Under the pieces are notes generated by a model. The model did no database searches and was not told the origin of the DNA. It worked only from the letters and a program-made list of their open reading frames with translations. A DNA stretch of 64,000 nucleotides from Leucobacter allii (GTDB lineage: Bacteria > Actinomycetota > Actinomycetes > Actinomycetales > Microbacteriaceae), in the NCBI RefSeq assembly GCF_022919155.1, contig NZ_CP095045.1, positions 1,116,001 through 1,180,000 on the forward strand, written 5' to 3'. The translations under genes and the position numbers were made by a program. Of this stretch, positions 7,933-16,338 are shown piece after piece; position 1 is the first letter of the stretch, and each line of letters starts with the position of its first letter.

Positions 7933-9212
7933 ACGGCGGGGCCGGGGCGTGGCCGACGGGCGCGCTCGCCACGGAGCCCGTCGGCTCGCTGCCCCGCCCG
8001 GCGCGGCTGCAACGCGCCGTGCTCGACGCGGAGGCCGGGCTCGCGGACCCCGCGGAGCTCGCGACCGAGCAGGAGCGGGCCGTGCGGGACACTCTCGCGC
8101 GGATGGCGGAGACGGGCTCGCCGATCCTGAGCGACGGCGAGCAGCGCAGGCAGAGCTTCGCGAGCTACCCCCTGGGCCCCGCGCCGGACCCCGCGGAGGT
8201 CACCGAAGGCCCGGTGTTCGCCGTCTTCGCCGACGGGCACCACCGGGTCGTGCCGAGCCTCGCCCGCGCCCCCTTCGCGTTCCGCGCCTGGGCGGCGGAC
8301 GACGTCGCGCGGGCGCGGACGATCACCGCGCACCCGCTCAAGCAGGCGGTGGTCTCGCCGTCGATGCTCTCGCTCATGGTGCCGGAGGGCGGGATCGGCG
8401 CCCACGCCCGCGAGGACATCCTCGACGACATCGTCGCCGGCTGCGCCGAGGACATCCGCCGGTGCTTCGCCGCGGGAGCCTCCCGCGTGAGCATCGACTT
8501 CACGGAGGGTCGCCTCGCCCTGCGGCGCGACATCCGCGCGCCGTGGGCCGGGCCGGAAGCGCTCGGAGGCTTCATCGGGCTCATCAATCGCGTGCTGGAC
8601 CTCCTGCCGCCCGAGCATCGCGCCGCCGTCGGCGTGCACACCTGCCCGGGGAACGACCAGGACTCGGCGCACAGCGCCGAGGTCGACTATGCGGAGCTGC
8701 TCCCCGAGCTCTTCCAGATCGAGGCGGGGTACTTCCTCGTGCAGGCGGCGGGGGAGGCCGAGCCCGACCGGGTGGCGCGGCTCATCGGCAGGCAGTTGCG
8801 CTCCGGCGCCGGGAGCGGGCGCGGACCGCGCGTGCTCCTCGGGGTCACCGATCCGACGAGCCCGAAGCTCGAGACCGCCGAGGACATCCGCGACCAGCTC
8901 GTGCGGGCGGCGCGGTTCATCGATCCCGAGCGGCTCGGATCGACGGACGACTGCGGCTTCTCGCCGTACCTCGTCGACGAGAAGCCGCGGCACGGCTCGC
9001 CCGACTTCGCGCGGGACGTCGCCTTCGCGAAGATCGCGGCGCGCGTGCGGGGCACTGCGCTCGCGACGGCCGAGCTCGCGGGCGCGGCGTCCCCGGTGCT
9101 CGCGGTGTCTGCGGTGCCGTCGGCGTCCGCGGTGCCTCCGGCGTCCGCGGTGCTGCCGGGGCACGCGGTCCCGTCGGCGTCCGCAGCTCCCGGCGCGGGG
9201 AGTGCGGGATGA
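7929..9212 (+). CDS. MetE C-terminal-domain-like protein
   Basis: 427 residues resembling a single MetE catalytic barrel. It opens with EPVGSLPRPARLQ, contains HTCPGNDQ (the H-x-C zinc-ligand pattern) and ends the fold with STDDCGFSPY, the position of the third cysteine ligand. Such proteins are often annotated as methionine synthase II or as methyltransferases using folates, methylcobalamin or small methyl donors; the actual donor is not evident. The last 45 or so residues are low-complexity repeats of the form VPSASAV, likely a disordered tail. It overlaps metE and metF by four bases at each end, so it is coupled to methionine synthesis. Confidence 0.85.
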   Translation: MNGGAGAWPTGALATEPVGSLPRPARLQRAVLDAEAGLADPAELATEQERAVRDTLARMAETGSPILSDGEQRRQSFASYPLGPAPDPAEVTEGPVFAVFADGHHRVVPSLARAPFAFRAWAADDVARARTITAHPLKQAVVSPSMLSLMVPEGGIGAHAREDILDDIVAGCAEDIRRCFAAGASRVSIDFTEGRLALRRDIRAPWAGPEALGGFIGLINRVLDLLPPEHRAAVGVHTCPGNDQDSAHSAEVDYAELLPELFQIEAGYFLVQAAGEAEPDRVARLIGRQLRSGAGSGRGPRVLLGVTDPTSPKLETAEDIRDQLVRAARFIDPERLGSTDDCGFSPYLVDEKPRHGSPDFARDVAFAKIAARVRGTALATAELAGAASPVLAVSAVPSASAVPPASAVLPGHAVPSASAAPGAGSAG

Positions 9213-10174
9213 GCGCCCTGCTGCTCACGGGCAGCGCGCCGACCCGTACCCGGTTCTCCTTCGAGGTCTTCCCGGCGCGCAGCGGAGCTGCGGCGCTCGC
9301 GCTCGGCCACGCCGTGCAGCACCTCTCGGCGGCCGGACCCGACTTCATCTCGGTCACCTACGGCGCGAACGGCTCGAATCGGGACGCCTCGCTCGACCTG
9401 CTGCGCTACCTCCGCGACCGCACGAGCGCACTTCCGCTCGCCCATCTCACGACGGTGGGCGAGACGCGGGAGGCCGTACGGCGCGCGATCCACGGGATCC
9501 TCGACGCCGGCATCCACGACTTCCTGGCGCTCCGCGGCGATCCGCCGCGCGGCAGCGGCGAGGCCGACGCCGCCGTTGCCGGATCCCTGAGCTCGCGGGA
9601 GCTCGTCGAGCTCGTCGCCGAGGCCCGCGCGGATCGGCCCGCCCTCACGAGCGTCGGCCGGACGGCGGTCGCTGCCTACCCGAACGGCCATCCGCTCTCG
9701 CGCTCGCGCTCCGAGGATCTGGACTGGCTCGTCGCGAAGCAGGAGGCGGGGGCGCGGTTCGCGATCACGCAGCTCTTCTTCCGCGCCGAGGAGTACCTCG
9801 GCTTCGTCGCCGAGGCGCGCGAGCGCGGCCTGCGCATCCCGGTGCTCCCGGGGCTCATGCCCGTCTCCACGAGCGCGCAGCTGCGGAAGGTCGCCTCCCT
9901 CGCGGGGCGTCCGGCGCCCGAGGGGCTCGTGCGCGCGCTCGACGCTGCCGGCGGGTACGCGCCGGAGCTCGGGGTCGAGCACACGATCGGACTGGCCCGC
10001 GAGCTGATCGCGGGCGGGGCGCCGTCGATCCACCTGTACACCTTCAACCGCCATGAGCAGGTGCTCGCGGTGCTGCGCGAGCTGCATCTGCTCGCCCCGG
10101 ACCCGGTGCTCCGGGCCTCGTTCGCGGCGGATCGGGCTCGCACGCCCCCAGGGAACTCGCGAGACCCTGTGTAG
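9209..10174 (+). CDS. metF: 5,10-methylenetetrahydrofolate reductase
   Basis: A 321-residue flavin enzyme making 5-methyltetrahydrofolate, the methyl donor for MetE. Visible family motifs are TRFSFEVFPARSG with the catalytic glutamate near the N-terminus, FISVTYGANGS, FLALRGDPPRG and AITQLFF at the FAD and folate sites. Length is normal. It is the last gene of the operon and overlaps its upstream neighbour by four bases. The last residues (GNSRDPV) are encoded inside the first unit of a 19-bp repeat cluster, so the natural C-terminus may have been altered by repeat expansion. Confidence 0.95.
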   Translation: MSALLLTGSAPTRTRFSFEVFPARSGAAALALGHAVQHLSAAGPDFISVTYGANGSNRDASLDLLRYLRDRTSALPLAHLTTVGETREAVRRAIHGILDAGIHDFLALRGDPPRGSGEADAAVAGSLSSRELVELVAEARADRPALTSVGRTAVAAYPNGHPLSRSRSEDLDWLVAKQEAGARFAITQLFFRAEEYLGFVAEARERGLRIPVLPGLMPVSTSAQLRKVASLAGRPAPEGLVRALDAAGGYAPELGVEHTIGLARELIAGGAPSIHLYTFNRHEQVLAVLRELHLLAPDPVLRASFAADRARTPPGNSRDPV

Positions 10175-10285
10175 CTCGCGAGACCCCATGTAGCTCGCGA
10201 GACCCTATGTAAGGAAGCGCGAATTTCGTAGGGTCTCGGTGCTTTCATAGGGTGTCGGCGCTCCCGTAGGGTCTCGCGACCGCGA
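10154..10285. repeat. 19-bp direct and inverted repeat cluster between metF and lexA
   Basis: Three direct units sharing CTCGCGAGACCC and ending in TGT lie at 10154-10172, 10173-10191 and 10192-10210. After 18 bases come three units in the opposite orientation beginning TAGGGT(C/G)TCG at 10229, 10248 and 10267, again spaced 19 bp. GCGAGACCCTA at 10196-10206 is the exact complement of TAGGGTCTCGC at 10267-10277, so the RNA could fold into a long stem. Further GACCGCGACCGCGAC/GTCGGGATCGCGGTC repeats follow to about 10345. It lies between convergent genes. Confidence 0.85.
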
Positions 10286-10361
10286 CCGCGACCGCGATCG
10301 CGGTCGGGATCGCGGTCACGGTCGGGATCGCGGTCGGCGTCGACCGCTCGGCGAGTGCGAG

Positions 10362-11027
10362 TCAGACTGAGCGGAACACCGCCACGACGCGACCGAGCAC
10401 CTCCGCGTGGTCGCCGAGGATCGGCTCGAACGCGGAGTTCCGGGGGAGGAGCCAGGTGTGGCCGTCACGGCGTCGGAACACCTTCACCGTCGCCTCGCCG
10501 TCGAGCATGGCCGCCACGATGTCGCCGTTCTCCGCGTCGCGCTGCTGGCGCACCACGACGAAGTCGCCGTCGCAGATCGCCGCATCGACCATCGAGTCGC
10601 CGACGACCTTGAGCATGAAGAGCTGCCCGTCGCCGACGAGGCTCCGGGGGAGCGGCACGAGCTCCTCGACCTGCTGCTCCGCCGTGATCGGCACACCGGC
10701 GGCGATCTGGCCGACGAGCGGCACGTAGGCCGCCTCCTCGGGCTGCTGCTGGGGCGCGTCGGCGACCGCCCCGGACGTGCCGGCGAGCTCGACGAGGATC
10801 TCGAGCGCCCGGGGGCGGTTGGGATCGCGCCGGATGTAGCCGCCGAGCTCGAGCCTGCTGAGCTGGTGCGTGACGCTCGAGAGGGACGAGAGGCCGACCG
10901 CGTCGCCGATCTCGCGCATGCTCGGCGGGTAGCCGCGCGACTCCACGGAGCGGGCGATGCACTCGAGGATGGCCTGCTGCTTCTCGCTCAGGGGCTTCGG
11001 GGGGCGGGGCGCGGCTCCGGTGCTCAT
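10362..11027 (-). CDS. lexA: SOS repressor LexA
   Basis: A 221-residue repressor of the DNA-damage regulon that cleaves itself when RecA filaments form. The N-terminal winged helix ([15 protein letters not shown] through [14 protein letters not shown]) is followed by the S24 peptidase domain. The cleavage bond is Ala110-Gly111 (QIAAGVP), the nucleophile Ser145 (GDSMV) and the general base Lys182 (ATVKVF). ATG 11027 has AGGAAAGGA upstream on its strand; longer in-frame starts lack this. Three SOS boxes lie in the region shared with the divergent LysM gene, so it probably represses itself. Confidence 0.97.
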   Translation of the reverse strand: MSTGAAPRPPKPLSEKQQAILECIARSVESRGYPPSMREIGDAVGLSSLSSVTHQLSRLELGGYIRRDPNRPRALEILVELAGTSGAVADAPQQQPEEAAYVPLVGQIAAGVPITAEQQVEELVPLPRSLVGDGQLFMLKVVGDSMVDAAICDGDFVVVRQQRDAENGDIVAAMLDGEATVKVFRRRDGHTWLLPRNSAFEPILGDHAEVLGRVVAVFRSV

Positions 11028-11140
11028 CGCTGTCCTTTCCTGCCCCTGCGGGCTGCGGCGGGTCCGACACGGTGAATGTCGGTGGTCCCTGTTCAAATGA
11101 TCCCGTCGTTCGAAACCCTAGCCGCAGCGTTCGAAGACCG

Positions 11141-11156
11141 GCAAACAGATGTTCGA
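11141..11156. promoter_or_regulatory. SOS box 1
   Basis: GCAAACAGATGTTCGA resembles the actinobacterial LexA site TCGAAC-N4-GTTCGA. The right half-site GTTCGA is perfect and the left is degenerate. It is the box closest to lexA. Confidence 0.7.
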
Positions 11157-11172
11157 GTGTCGCGGAAAAAAT

Positions 11173-11188
11173 CGGAACACATCTTCGA
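11173..11188. promoter_or_regulatory. SOS box 2
   Basis: CGGAACACATCTTCGA has GAAC on the left and TTCGA on the right in the spacing expected for LexA. It lies between boxes 1 and 3. Confidence 0.6.
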
Positions 11189-11223
11189 TTGCGGCTTGCA
11201 GGGATCGAGGATCGAAGATATAT

Positions 11224-11239
11224 TCGAAACAGATGTTCG
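11224..11239. promoter_or_regulatory. SOS box 3
   Basis: TCGAAACAGATGTTCG is the best match to the actinobacterial LexA consensus. It shares AAACAGATGTTCG with box 1 and lies 44 bases upstream of the LysM gene start. Confidence 0.75.
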
Positions 11240-11282
11240 CACGGCGGCCGCGTCGCCGTCGTCGGATCGGAAGGAGCCCCTC

Positions 11283-11681
11283 ATGAGTGCACAGGCGATG
11301 CCGGAGCAGGATCTGCGTGGAGCCGTCGGGGCCGTGAGGCTCCGGCTCACCCGTCGCGGTCGCGTCGTGCTCGGCGGGCTCGCGACGATCGCGGTCGCGG
11401 GAGTGCTCGCGCTGCTGGCGACGTTCAGCGCACCGCAGGCGGTCGCCTCCGATGCGGCGTCCGGCGAGTCCTTCCCCTACGTCGTCGTGCAGTCCGGCTC
11501 CTCGCTCTGGGAGCTCGCGACCGCGCTCGATCCCGCGGCGGATCCGCGCGACGTCGTCGCGGAGATCGTGCGGCTGAACCAGCTCGACGGCTCCGGCGTC
11601 GATGCGGGACAGCCGCTCGCGGTGCCCCTGCGCTACGCCGAGAGCCCCGTCGCGGTCTCCGCGGAGGAGCTCGGCCTCTGA
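11283..11681 (+). CDS. SOS-induced LysM membrane protein, likely division suppressor
   Basis: 132 residues: a basic N-terminus, one membrane helix at about 28-48, and an extracytoplasmic LysM domain at about 65-117 (SSLWELATALDP through AGQPLAVPL). This architecture and its position divergent from lexA match YneA of Bacillus, DivS of Corynebacterium and Rv2719c (ChiZ) of Mycobacterium, which delay septation during DNA damage. The role here is inferred from that. ATG 11283 has GGAAGGAG upstream. SOS box 3 lies directly in front, so expression should rise when LexA is cleaved. Confidence 0.85.
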   Translation: MSAQAMPEQDLRGAVGAVRLRLTRRGRVVLGGLATIAVAGVLALLATFSAPQAVASDAASGESFPYVVVQSGSSLWELATALDPAADPRDVVAEIVRLNQLDGSGVDAGQPLAVPLRYAESPVAVSAEELGL

Positions 11682-11738
11682 GCCGACGCTCGCTCCGTCT
11701 CGACGGTCGCACCGTTTCGATGGTCACGCCGACGGGTC

Positions 11739-11761
11739 GCGCGCACCGACTCGGTGCGCGC
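11739..11761 (+). terminator. Hairpin after the LysM gene
   Basis: GCGCGCACCGA at 11739-11749 pairs with TCGGTGCGCGC at 11751-11761. No T-tract follows, so it would be a GC-rich hairpin terminator or pause site. Confidence 0.5.
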
Positions 11762-11827
11762 GTCGCGCGCCGCCCGGAGTCGGCATCCCGGCGCGGACGG
11801 CCCGCGTGTTCGCGCGTCCGGCCCGCG

Positions 11828-11833
11828 TAGACT
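11828..11833 (+). promoter_or_regulatory. -10 box for leaderless hisC
   Basis: TAGACT then GGGGCG then GTG at 11840; the box and spacer are identical to those of dapF. Confidence 0.6.
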
Positions 11834-11839
11834 GGGGCG

Positions 11840-12922
11840 GTGACCAGCCTGAGCGACCTCCCACTGCGCGCATCCCTCGTCGGCAAGGAGCCCTACGGCG
11901 CCCCGCAGGACCCGGTGCCGGTGAGTCTCAACGTGAACGAGAACACCCATCCGATCCCGGAGGAGGTGCTCGCGGATATCACCGCCTCGCTCGCCGAGGC
12001 CGTTCGCGGCGTGAACCGCTACCCGGATCGGGAGTTCGGTGAGCTGCGGACGGCGCTCGCCGGGTACCTCGGCCACGGGCTGGACGCCGATGGGCTGTGG
12101 GCGGCAAACGGCTCGAACGAGGTGCTGCAGCAGATCCTGCAGGCCTTCGGGGGGCCCGGCCGCACGCTGCTGAGCTTCACGCCCACCTACTCCATGTACC
12201 CGCTCCTGGCTTCGGGGACGGACACGGGCTGGATCCCCGTCCCGCGACCCGCGGACTACGCGCTCACCGCGGAGGGCGTCGCCGCCGCGCTCCGCGAGCA
12301 TCGGCCCGACATCGTCATCCTCTGCGGGCCGAACAACCCGACGGGCACCCCGCTCGAGCGGGACGTGATCCTCGCCGCCTACGACGCCTTCGACGGCATC
12401 CTCATCGTCGACGAGGCCTATCAGGAGTTCGACGCGGAGCGCGAGAGCGCCGTGTCCCTGCTCCCCGGGCGGCACCGGCTGCTCGTCTCGCGCACCATGA
12501 GCAAGGCGTTCGCCTTCGCCGGCGTGCGTCTCGGCTACTTGGCCGCGGATCCCGCCGTCATCGATGCGCTGCGGCTCGTCCGCCTGCCGTACCACCTCTC
12601 CGCGCTCACCCAGGCCGCCGCCACCGCCGCGATCCGGCACGCGGACGCCATGCTCGCGACCGTCGCGGACATCCGCGCCCAGCGAGATCGCCTCGATACG
12701 GCCCTCACCGAGCTCGGCTACACCGTGCATCCCTCCGGGGCGAACTTCCTGCTCGTCGGCGGATTCCGGGATCCCTCGGCGACCTTCGCGGCGCTCCGGT
12801 CGCAGGGCATCCTGATCCGCGATCTCGGGATCCCGGGCCACGTGCGCATCACAGCCGGCACCGAAGCCGAGACCAGCGCCGTGATCGAGGCGATCGCGGC
12901 CCTCGGGCCGGGCGGCGCCTGA
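11840..12922 (+). CDS. hisC: Histidinol-phosphate aminotransferase
   Basis: A 360-residue fold-type I PLP enzyme that makes histidinol phosphate from imidazole-acetol phosphate with glutamate as donor. Visible signatures are [12 protein letters not shown] at the N-terminus, GPNNPTGTP, the DEAYQEF loop, the [17 protein letters not shown] segment with the PLP lysine, and a C-terminal GHVRITAG with the substrate-binding arginine. The start is GTG 11840, directly downstream of a TAGACT box, so the mRNA is probably leaderless. It heads the hisC-hisB-hisH-priA block. Confidence 0.95.
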   Translation: MTSLSDLPLRASLVGKEPYGAPQDPVPVSLNVNENTHPIPEEVLADITASLAEAVRGVNRYPDREFGELRTALAGYLGHGLDADGLWAANGSNEVLQQILQAFGGPGRTLLSFTPTYSMYPLLASGTDTGWIPVPRPADYALTAEGVAAALREHRPDIVILCGPNNPTGTPLERDVILAAYDAFDGILIVDEAYQEFDAERESAVSLLPGRHRLLVSRTMSKAFAFAGVRLGYLAADPAVIDALRLVRLPYHLSALTQAAATAAIRHADAMLATVADIRAQRDRLDTALTELGYTVHPSGANFLLVGGFRDPSATFAALRSQGILIRDLGIPGHVRITAGTEAETSAVIEAIAALGPGGA

Positions 12923-12957
12923 GCGCGCTGCGGGCCCGCGCCTGCGCTCCTCCCGGA

Positions 12958-12963
12958 TAGACT
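12958..12963 (+). promoter_or_regulatory. -10 box for hisB
   Basis: TAGACT then GGCCGC then ATG at 12970, inside the 47-base gap after hisC. hisB may therefore have its own leaderless transcript besides readthrough from hisC. Confidence 0.55.
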
Positions 12964-12969
12964 GGCCGC

Positions 12970-13578
12970 ATGACCGCCGACCCACGCACCGCAGCGCTCG
13001 AGCGCGCCACGAGCGAATCGCAGATCAGCCTCAGCCTCGACCTCGACGGCTCGGGGGAATCCGACGTCGAGACGGGCGTGCCCTTCTTCGATCACATGCT
13101 CACCGCGTTCGCACGGCACTCCCTCACCGACCTGACGGTGCGGGCGAGCGGGGACGTGCACATCGACGTGCACCACACCGTGGAAGACACGGGCATTCTC
13201 CTCGGCCAGGCCATCCTCGCGGCGCTCGGCGACAAGGCCGGGATCTCCCGCTACGGCGACGCGCTCGTGCCCCTGGACGAGGCGCTCGCACAGGCCGTCA
13301 TCGACATCTCGGGCCGCCCCTACCTCGTGCACTCCGGCGAGCCGGCGGGCTACGAGTTCCACCTCATCGGCGGCCACTTCACCGGGTCCATGGTGCGTCA
13401 CTTCTTCGAGGCGCTCACCCTCAACGCGCGGCTCACCGTGCACCTGCGGCTCGTCGAAGGCCGCGACCCCCATCACATCGCCGAGGCGGAGTTCAAGGCC
13501 TTCGCCCGCGCGTTCCGCGAGGCCAAGGCGCTCGACCCCGCCGTCGCGGGGATCCCGTCGACGAAGGGCGCTCTGTGA
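12970..13578 (+). CDS. hisB: Imidazoleglycerol-phosphate dehydratase
   Basis: A 202-residue Mn-dependent dehydratase. The duplicated metal-binding motifs of the family are clear: [12 protein letters not shown] and [14 protein letters not shown] in the first half, and [14 protein letters not shown] with [20 protein letters not shown] in the second. This is the monofunctional form, without the histidinol-phosphatase part of the enterobacterial protein. It overlaps hisH by four bases (GTGA). Confidence 0.97.
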   Translation: MTADPRTAALERATSESQISLSLDLDGSGESDVETGVPFFDHMLTAFARHSLTDLTVRASGDVHIDVHHTVEDTGILLGQAILAALGDKAGISRYGDALVPLDEALAQAVIDISGRPYLVHSGEPAGYEFHLIGGHFTGSMVRHFFEALTLNARLTVHLRLVEGRDPHHIAEAEFKAFARAFREAKALDPAVAGIPSTKGAL

Positions 13579-14207
13579 CGGTGAAGCGCGTCGCGGTGCT
13601 GGACTACGGGTCCGGCAACGTGCACTCGGCGGTGAAGGCGCTCGCCCGCGCCGGGGCCGATGTCGAGCTCACCCGCGATCCGGCGGCCGTGCTCGCCGCG
13701 GACGGGCTCCTCGTGCCCGGCGTCGGTGCGTTCGACGCGGTCGTGACGCAGCTGCGCGCCGTGCGCGGCGACGAGCTCATCGACCGCCGTCTCGCCGGCG
13801 GGCGTCCCGTGCTCGGCATCTGCGTCGGGGAGCAGGTGATGTTCTCCCGCGGCATCGAACGCGGTGTCGAGACGGAGGGGCTCGGCCAGTGGCCGGGCAC
13901 CGTGCGCGAGCTCCGCGCCCCGGTGCTGCCCCACATGGGGTGGAACACGGTCGAGGCTCCCGCGAACTCGACGCTCTTCTCGGGAATCGCGGAGGAGCGC
14001 TTCTACTTCGTCCACAGCAACGCGGCGACCGAGTGGAGCATCGAGGGCCGCACCGAGGCGACCCGCCCCATCGTCACCTGGGCCGAGCACGGCGAGCGTT
14101 TCATCGCGGCCGTCGAGAACGGCCCGCTCAGCGCCACCCAGTTCCATCCCGAGAAGTCCGGCGAGGCCGGCATCCAGCTGCTGCGCAACTGGATCGCCGC
14201 GCTCTAG
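13575..14207 (+). CDS. hisH: Imidazole glycerol phosphate synthase, glutaminase subunit
   Basis: A 210-residue class I glutamine amidotransferase supplying ammonia to HisF. The start shows [16 protein letters not shown]. The nucleophilic cysteine is in [12 protein letters not shown], and the His-Glu pair in [10 protein letters not shown] near the C-terminus completes the triad. The residue after GICVG is Glu, where many homologues have Met or Thr. The start is GTG 13575, overlapping hisB. hisF is not in this window, so its partner is encoded elsewhere. Confidence 0.96.
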   Translation: MTVKRVAVLDYGSGNVHSAVKALARAGADVELTRDPAAVLAADGLLVPGVGAFDAVVTQLRAVRGDELIDRRLAGGRPVLGICVGEQVMFSRGIERGVETEGLGQWPGTVRELRAPVLPHMGWNTVEAPANSTLFSGIAEERFYFVHSNAATEWSIEGRTEATRPIVTWAEHGERFIAAVENGPLSATQFHPEKSGEAGIQLLRNWIAAL

Positions 14208-14248
14208 GCCGCGCTCCCTCCCGCATCCGAACAAGGAGACCCCATCCC

Positions 14249-15001
14249 ATGAGCGAGCTCGCACAGGGCCCGAAACTCCAGCTGCTCCCCGCGATCGACA
14301 TGGTCGACGGGCGGGCGGTCCGCCTCACCCAGGGCGAGGCCGGCACGGAGACGAACTACGGCAGCCCCGTCGACGCCGCGCTCGACTGGATCGAGCAGGG
14401 CGCCGAGTGGATCCACCTCGTGGACCTCGACGCCGCCTTCGGGCGCGGCAGCAACGTCGCGGTCGCGCGCAAGATCATCAAGCGCGCCGGCGGGGTGAAC
14501 ATCGAGTTCTCCGGCGGCATCCGGGACGACGCGAGCCTCGAGGCGGCGCTCGAGATGGGCGCCCGGCGCGTCAACCTCGGCACGGCGGCCCTCGAGAACC
14601 CCGAATGGACGCGCTCCGTCATCGCGCGCTTCGGCGACCAGATCGCGGTCGGCCTCGACGTGCGCGGAGAGACCCTCGCGGCCCGCGGCTGGACCGAGGA
14701 GGGCGGCAACCTCTGGGAGGTGCTCGAGCGCCTCGAGGACGCGCACTGCCCGCGCTACGTCGTCACCGACGTGACGAAGGACGGCACGCTCCGCGGCCCG
14801 AACATCGACCTGCTCACCCGGGTGTGCGCGCGCACCGACCGTCCCGTGATCGCCTCAGGCGGCGTGTCGAGCCTCGACGACCTCGCAGCGCTCCGCCGGA
14901 TCGTCCCGCTGGGCGTCGAGGGGGCCATCGTCGGCAAGGCGCTGTACGACGGCGCATTCACGCTGCCCGCCGCGCTCGACGTCGCCGGAGGGGACGCGTA
15001 G
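14249..15001 (+). CDS. priA: Bifunctional HisA/TrpF isomerase PriA
   Basis: A 250-residue (beta/alpha)8 isomerase acting on ProFAR in histidine synthesis. In actinobacteria the single enzyme also performs the TrpF step, and this copy sits where priA is usual. The catalytic aspartates are in [10 protein letters not shown] near the N-terminus and [15 protein letters not shown] in the second half; GLDVRGE and VIASGGVSS carry phosphate-binding and loop residues. ATG 14249 has AAGGAG well placed upstream. Dual function is inferred from family and context; a separate trpF elsewhere would weaken it. Confidence 0.93.
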   Translation: MSELAQGPKLQLLPAIDMVDGRAVRLTQGEAGTETNYGSPVDAALDWIEQGAEWIHLVDLDAAFGRGSNVAVARKIIKRAGGVNIEFSGGIRDDASLEAALEMGARRVNLGTAALENPEWTRSVIARFGDQIAVGLDVRGETLAARGWTEEGGNLWEVLERLEDAHCPRYVVTDVTKDGTLRGPNIDLLTRVCARTDRPVIASGGVSSLDDLAALRRIVPLGVEGAIVGKALYDGAFTLPAALDVAGGDA

Positions 15002-15006
15002 GCCCC

Positions 15007-15903
15007 GTGGCCATCAAGAAGCTCCCCTCGACCGGCGACGCGCCGCGCGCCACCGGCGTCCCGGAGAGCCTCGTCCCCGGGGGAGCCGCGGACTCGGCGG
15101 GCTTCCCCTGGGAAGGACGGACCTTCGACCATCACGGCACCGCCTTCGCCGGCGACGACGGCTCCGGCCCCGCCGCGGTCGTCGATGCCGTCGCCGAGGT
15201 GCGCGCGGCCGCGGCGCTGACCGCGGGGGCCCGGACCGCCGGCGACTACTGGGATGCCGTCGTACGGCTCGCGGGGGCCCATGCCGCCGTGATCGCCGCC
15301 CTCGGCAGGGAGCGGGTGCTCGTGCCCATGCTCGCGGACGCCGGAGCACTCGGGACGACGCCGGACGGACGCACCGTGGAGAAGTCCCAGGAGCTGTCGA
15401 TCGTGACGGTCGCCGCCCCCGACGGCCGTCGCGTGCTGCCCGTCTTCAGCTCGACCGCGGCGCTCGGCAATTGGCACGCCGAAGCGAGGCCGATCCCGGT
15501 GCCGGGGGTCCAGGCCGCCGTCGCGGCGGCCCAGGAGCGGACCGACCTGCTCATGCTCGACGCCGCCGACGCCGAGCGGGAGTTCGGCATCCGTCGCCCG
15601 GCCCTGCGCGCGCTCGCGCTGGGGGAGCGGTACCTCCCCGCCTGGGCCGATCCCGAGGTCGAGGACGCGTTCGACGCCTCCGCGGCCGATGAGCGTGAGG
15701 TGTCCGCCGTGTGGCTCGCCCCCGCGGACCCCGAGTCGCGCCTCCGCCTCCCGGACGTCGACGTGCGGCTGAGGGTCGTCCCGGGGCTCGACCCCGACGG
15801 GTTGCGCGCGCTCCTCGGCCGGCTCCAGGAGCGCTGGGCCGGCTCGGCCGTCATCGCCGACCGGGTCGACTCGATGCGCGTGCGCCCCGTCGCCGAACGC
15901 TGA
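15007..15903 (+). CDS. SseB family protein
   Basis: 298 residues, starting at GTG 15007 five bases after priA. The central segment has the SseB N-terminal fold: RERVLVPMLADAG, a swap to polar positions, then VLPVFSSTAALGNWHAEARPIPV and a helix ending in LLMLDAAD. The N-terminal 70 or so residues are polar and probably flexible. The function of SseB-like proteins in actinobacteria is not established. The gene is usually found here, directly after priA, but its link to histidine synthesis is only positional. Confidence 0.8.
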   Translation: MAIKKLPSTGDAPRATGVPESLVPGGAADSAGFPWEGRTFDHHGTAFAGDDGSGPAAVVDAVAEVRAAAALTAGARTAGDYWDAVVRLAGAHAAVIAALGRERVLVPMLADAGALGTTPDGRTVEKSQELSIVTVAAPDGRRVLPVFSSTAALGNWHAEARPIPVPGVQAAVAAAQERTDLLMLDAADAEREFGIRRPALRALALGERYLPAWADPEVEDAFDASAADEREVSAVWLAPADPESRLRLPDVDVRLRVVPGLDPDGLRALLGRLQERWAGSAVIADRVDSMRVRPVAER

Positions 15904-15907
15904 TCCC

Positions 15908-15992
15908 GGCGCCGAGCGCCCACCGTGGCGCCGGGCGCTGATCCTGGCGCCGGGCGCCGACACCGCGCCGAGCGCCGACCCCGGCGCCGGGG
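15908..15992. repeat. 19-bp GC-rich tandem repeat
   Basis: Units related to GGCGCCGGGCGCCGA start at 15908, 15927, 15946 and 15965 (18 bp) with a partial copy at 15983. They fill the gap between the convergent SseB and azlD genes, and each unit is itself near-palindromic (GGCGCC). A similar motif reappears after thiZ at 63794-63830. Confidence 0.8.
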
Positions 15993-15993
15993 C

Positions 15994-16338
15994 TCACCAC
16001 ACGGCGAGCAGGAGCACGTAGCAGGCGGTGCCCGCCGCGATGCTCAGGAGCGCGCGTCGTCGGGCGAGGAGGTGCACGGCGACCGTGACGCCCGTCGCGA
16101 TCACGACGGGCCAGACCCGCTCCGGGCGGCCGGCGAGCTCGCCGCCGAGCACGACCACGGCCAGGATGAGCAGGATCCCGGCCGGCATCCACCGCCCCAG
16201 GGACTGCACGAACCGCGACTTCCGCAGCGGCTTCAGCGCGGCGAAGGGCAGCGCCCGCAGCGCGAGGGTGATGAGGCCCGCGACGGCGATGGCGGCGATG
16301 ACGTACCCGGTCGACGGCGCGGCGAGGGCGACGCTCAT
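15994..16338 (-). CDS. AzlD-type branched-chain amino acid exporter subunit
   Basis: 114 residues with four predicted membrane helices (YVIAAIAVAGLITLALRALPF; ILLILAVVVLGG; VVIATGVTVAVHLL; IAAGTACYVLLLAVW). The RALPF segment after the first helix is characteristic of AzlD. The family works with AzlC to export branched-chain amino acids or analogues. The ATG overlaps the end of azlC by four bases on the minus strand, so the two subunits are translationally coupled. Confidence 0.88.
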   Translation of the reverse strand: MSVALAAPSTGYVIAAIAVAGLITLALRALPFAALKPLRKSRFVQSLGRWMPAGILLILAVVVLGGELAGRPERVWPVVIATGVTVAVHLLARRRALLSIAAGTACYVLLLAVW

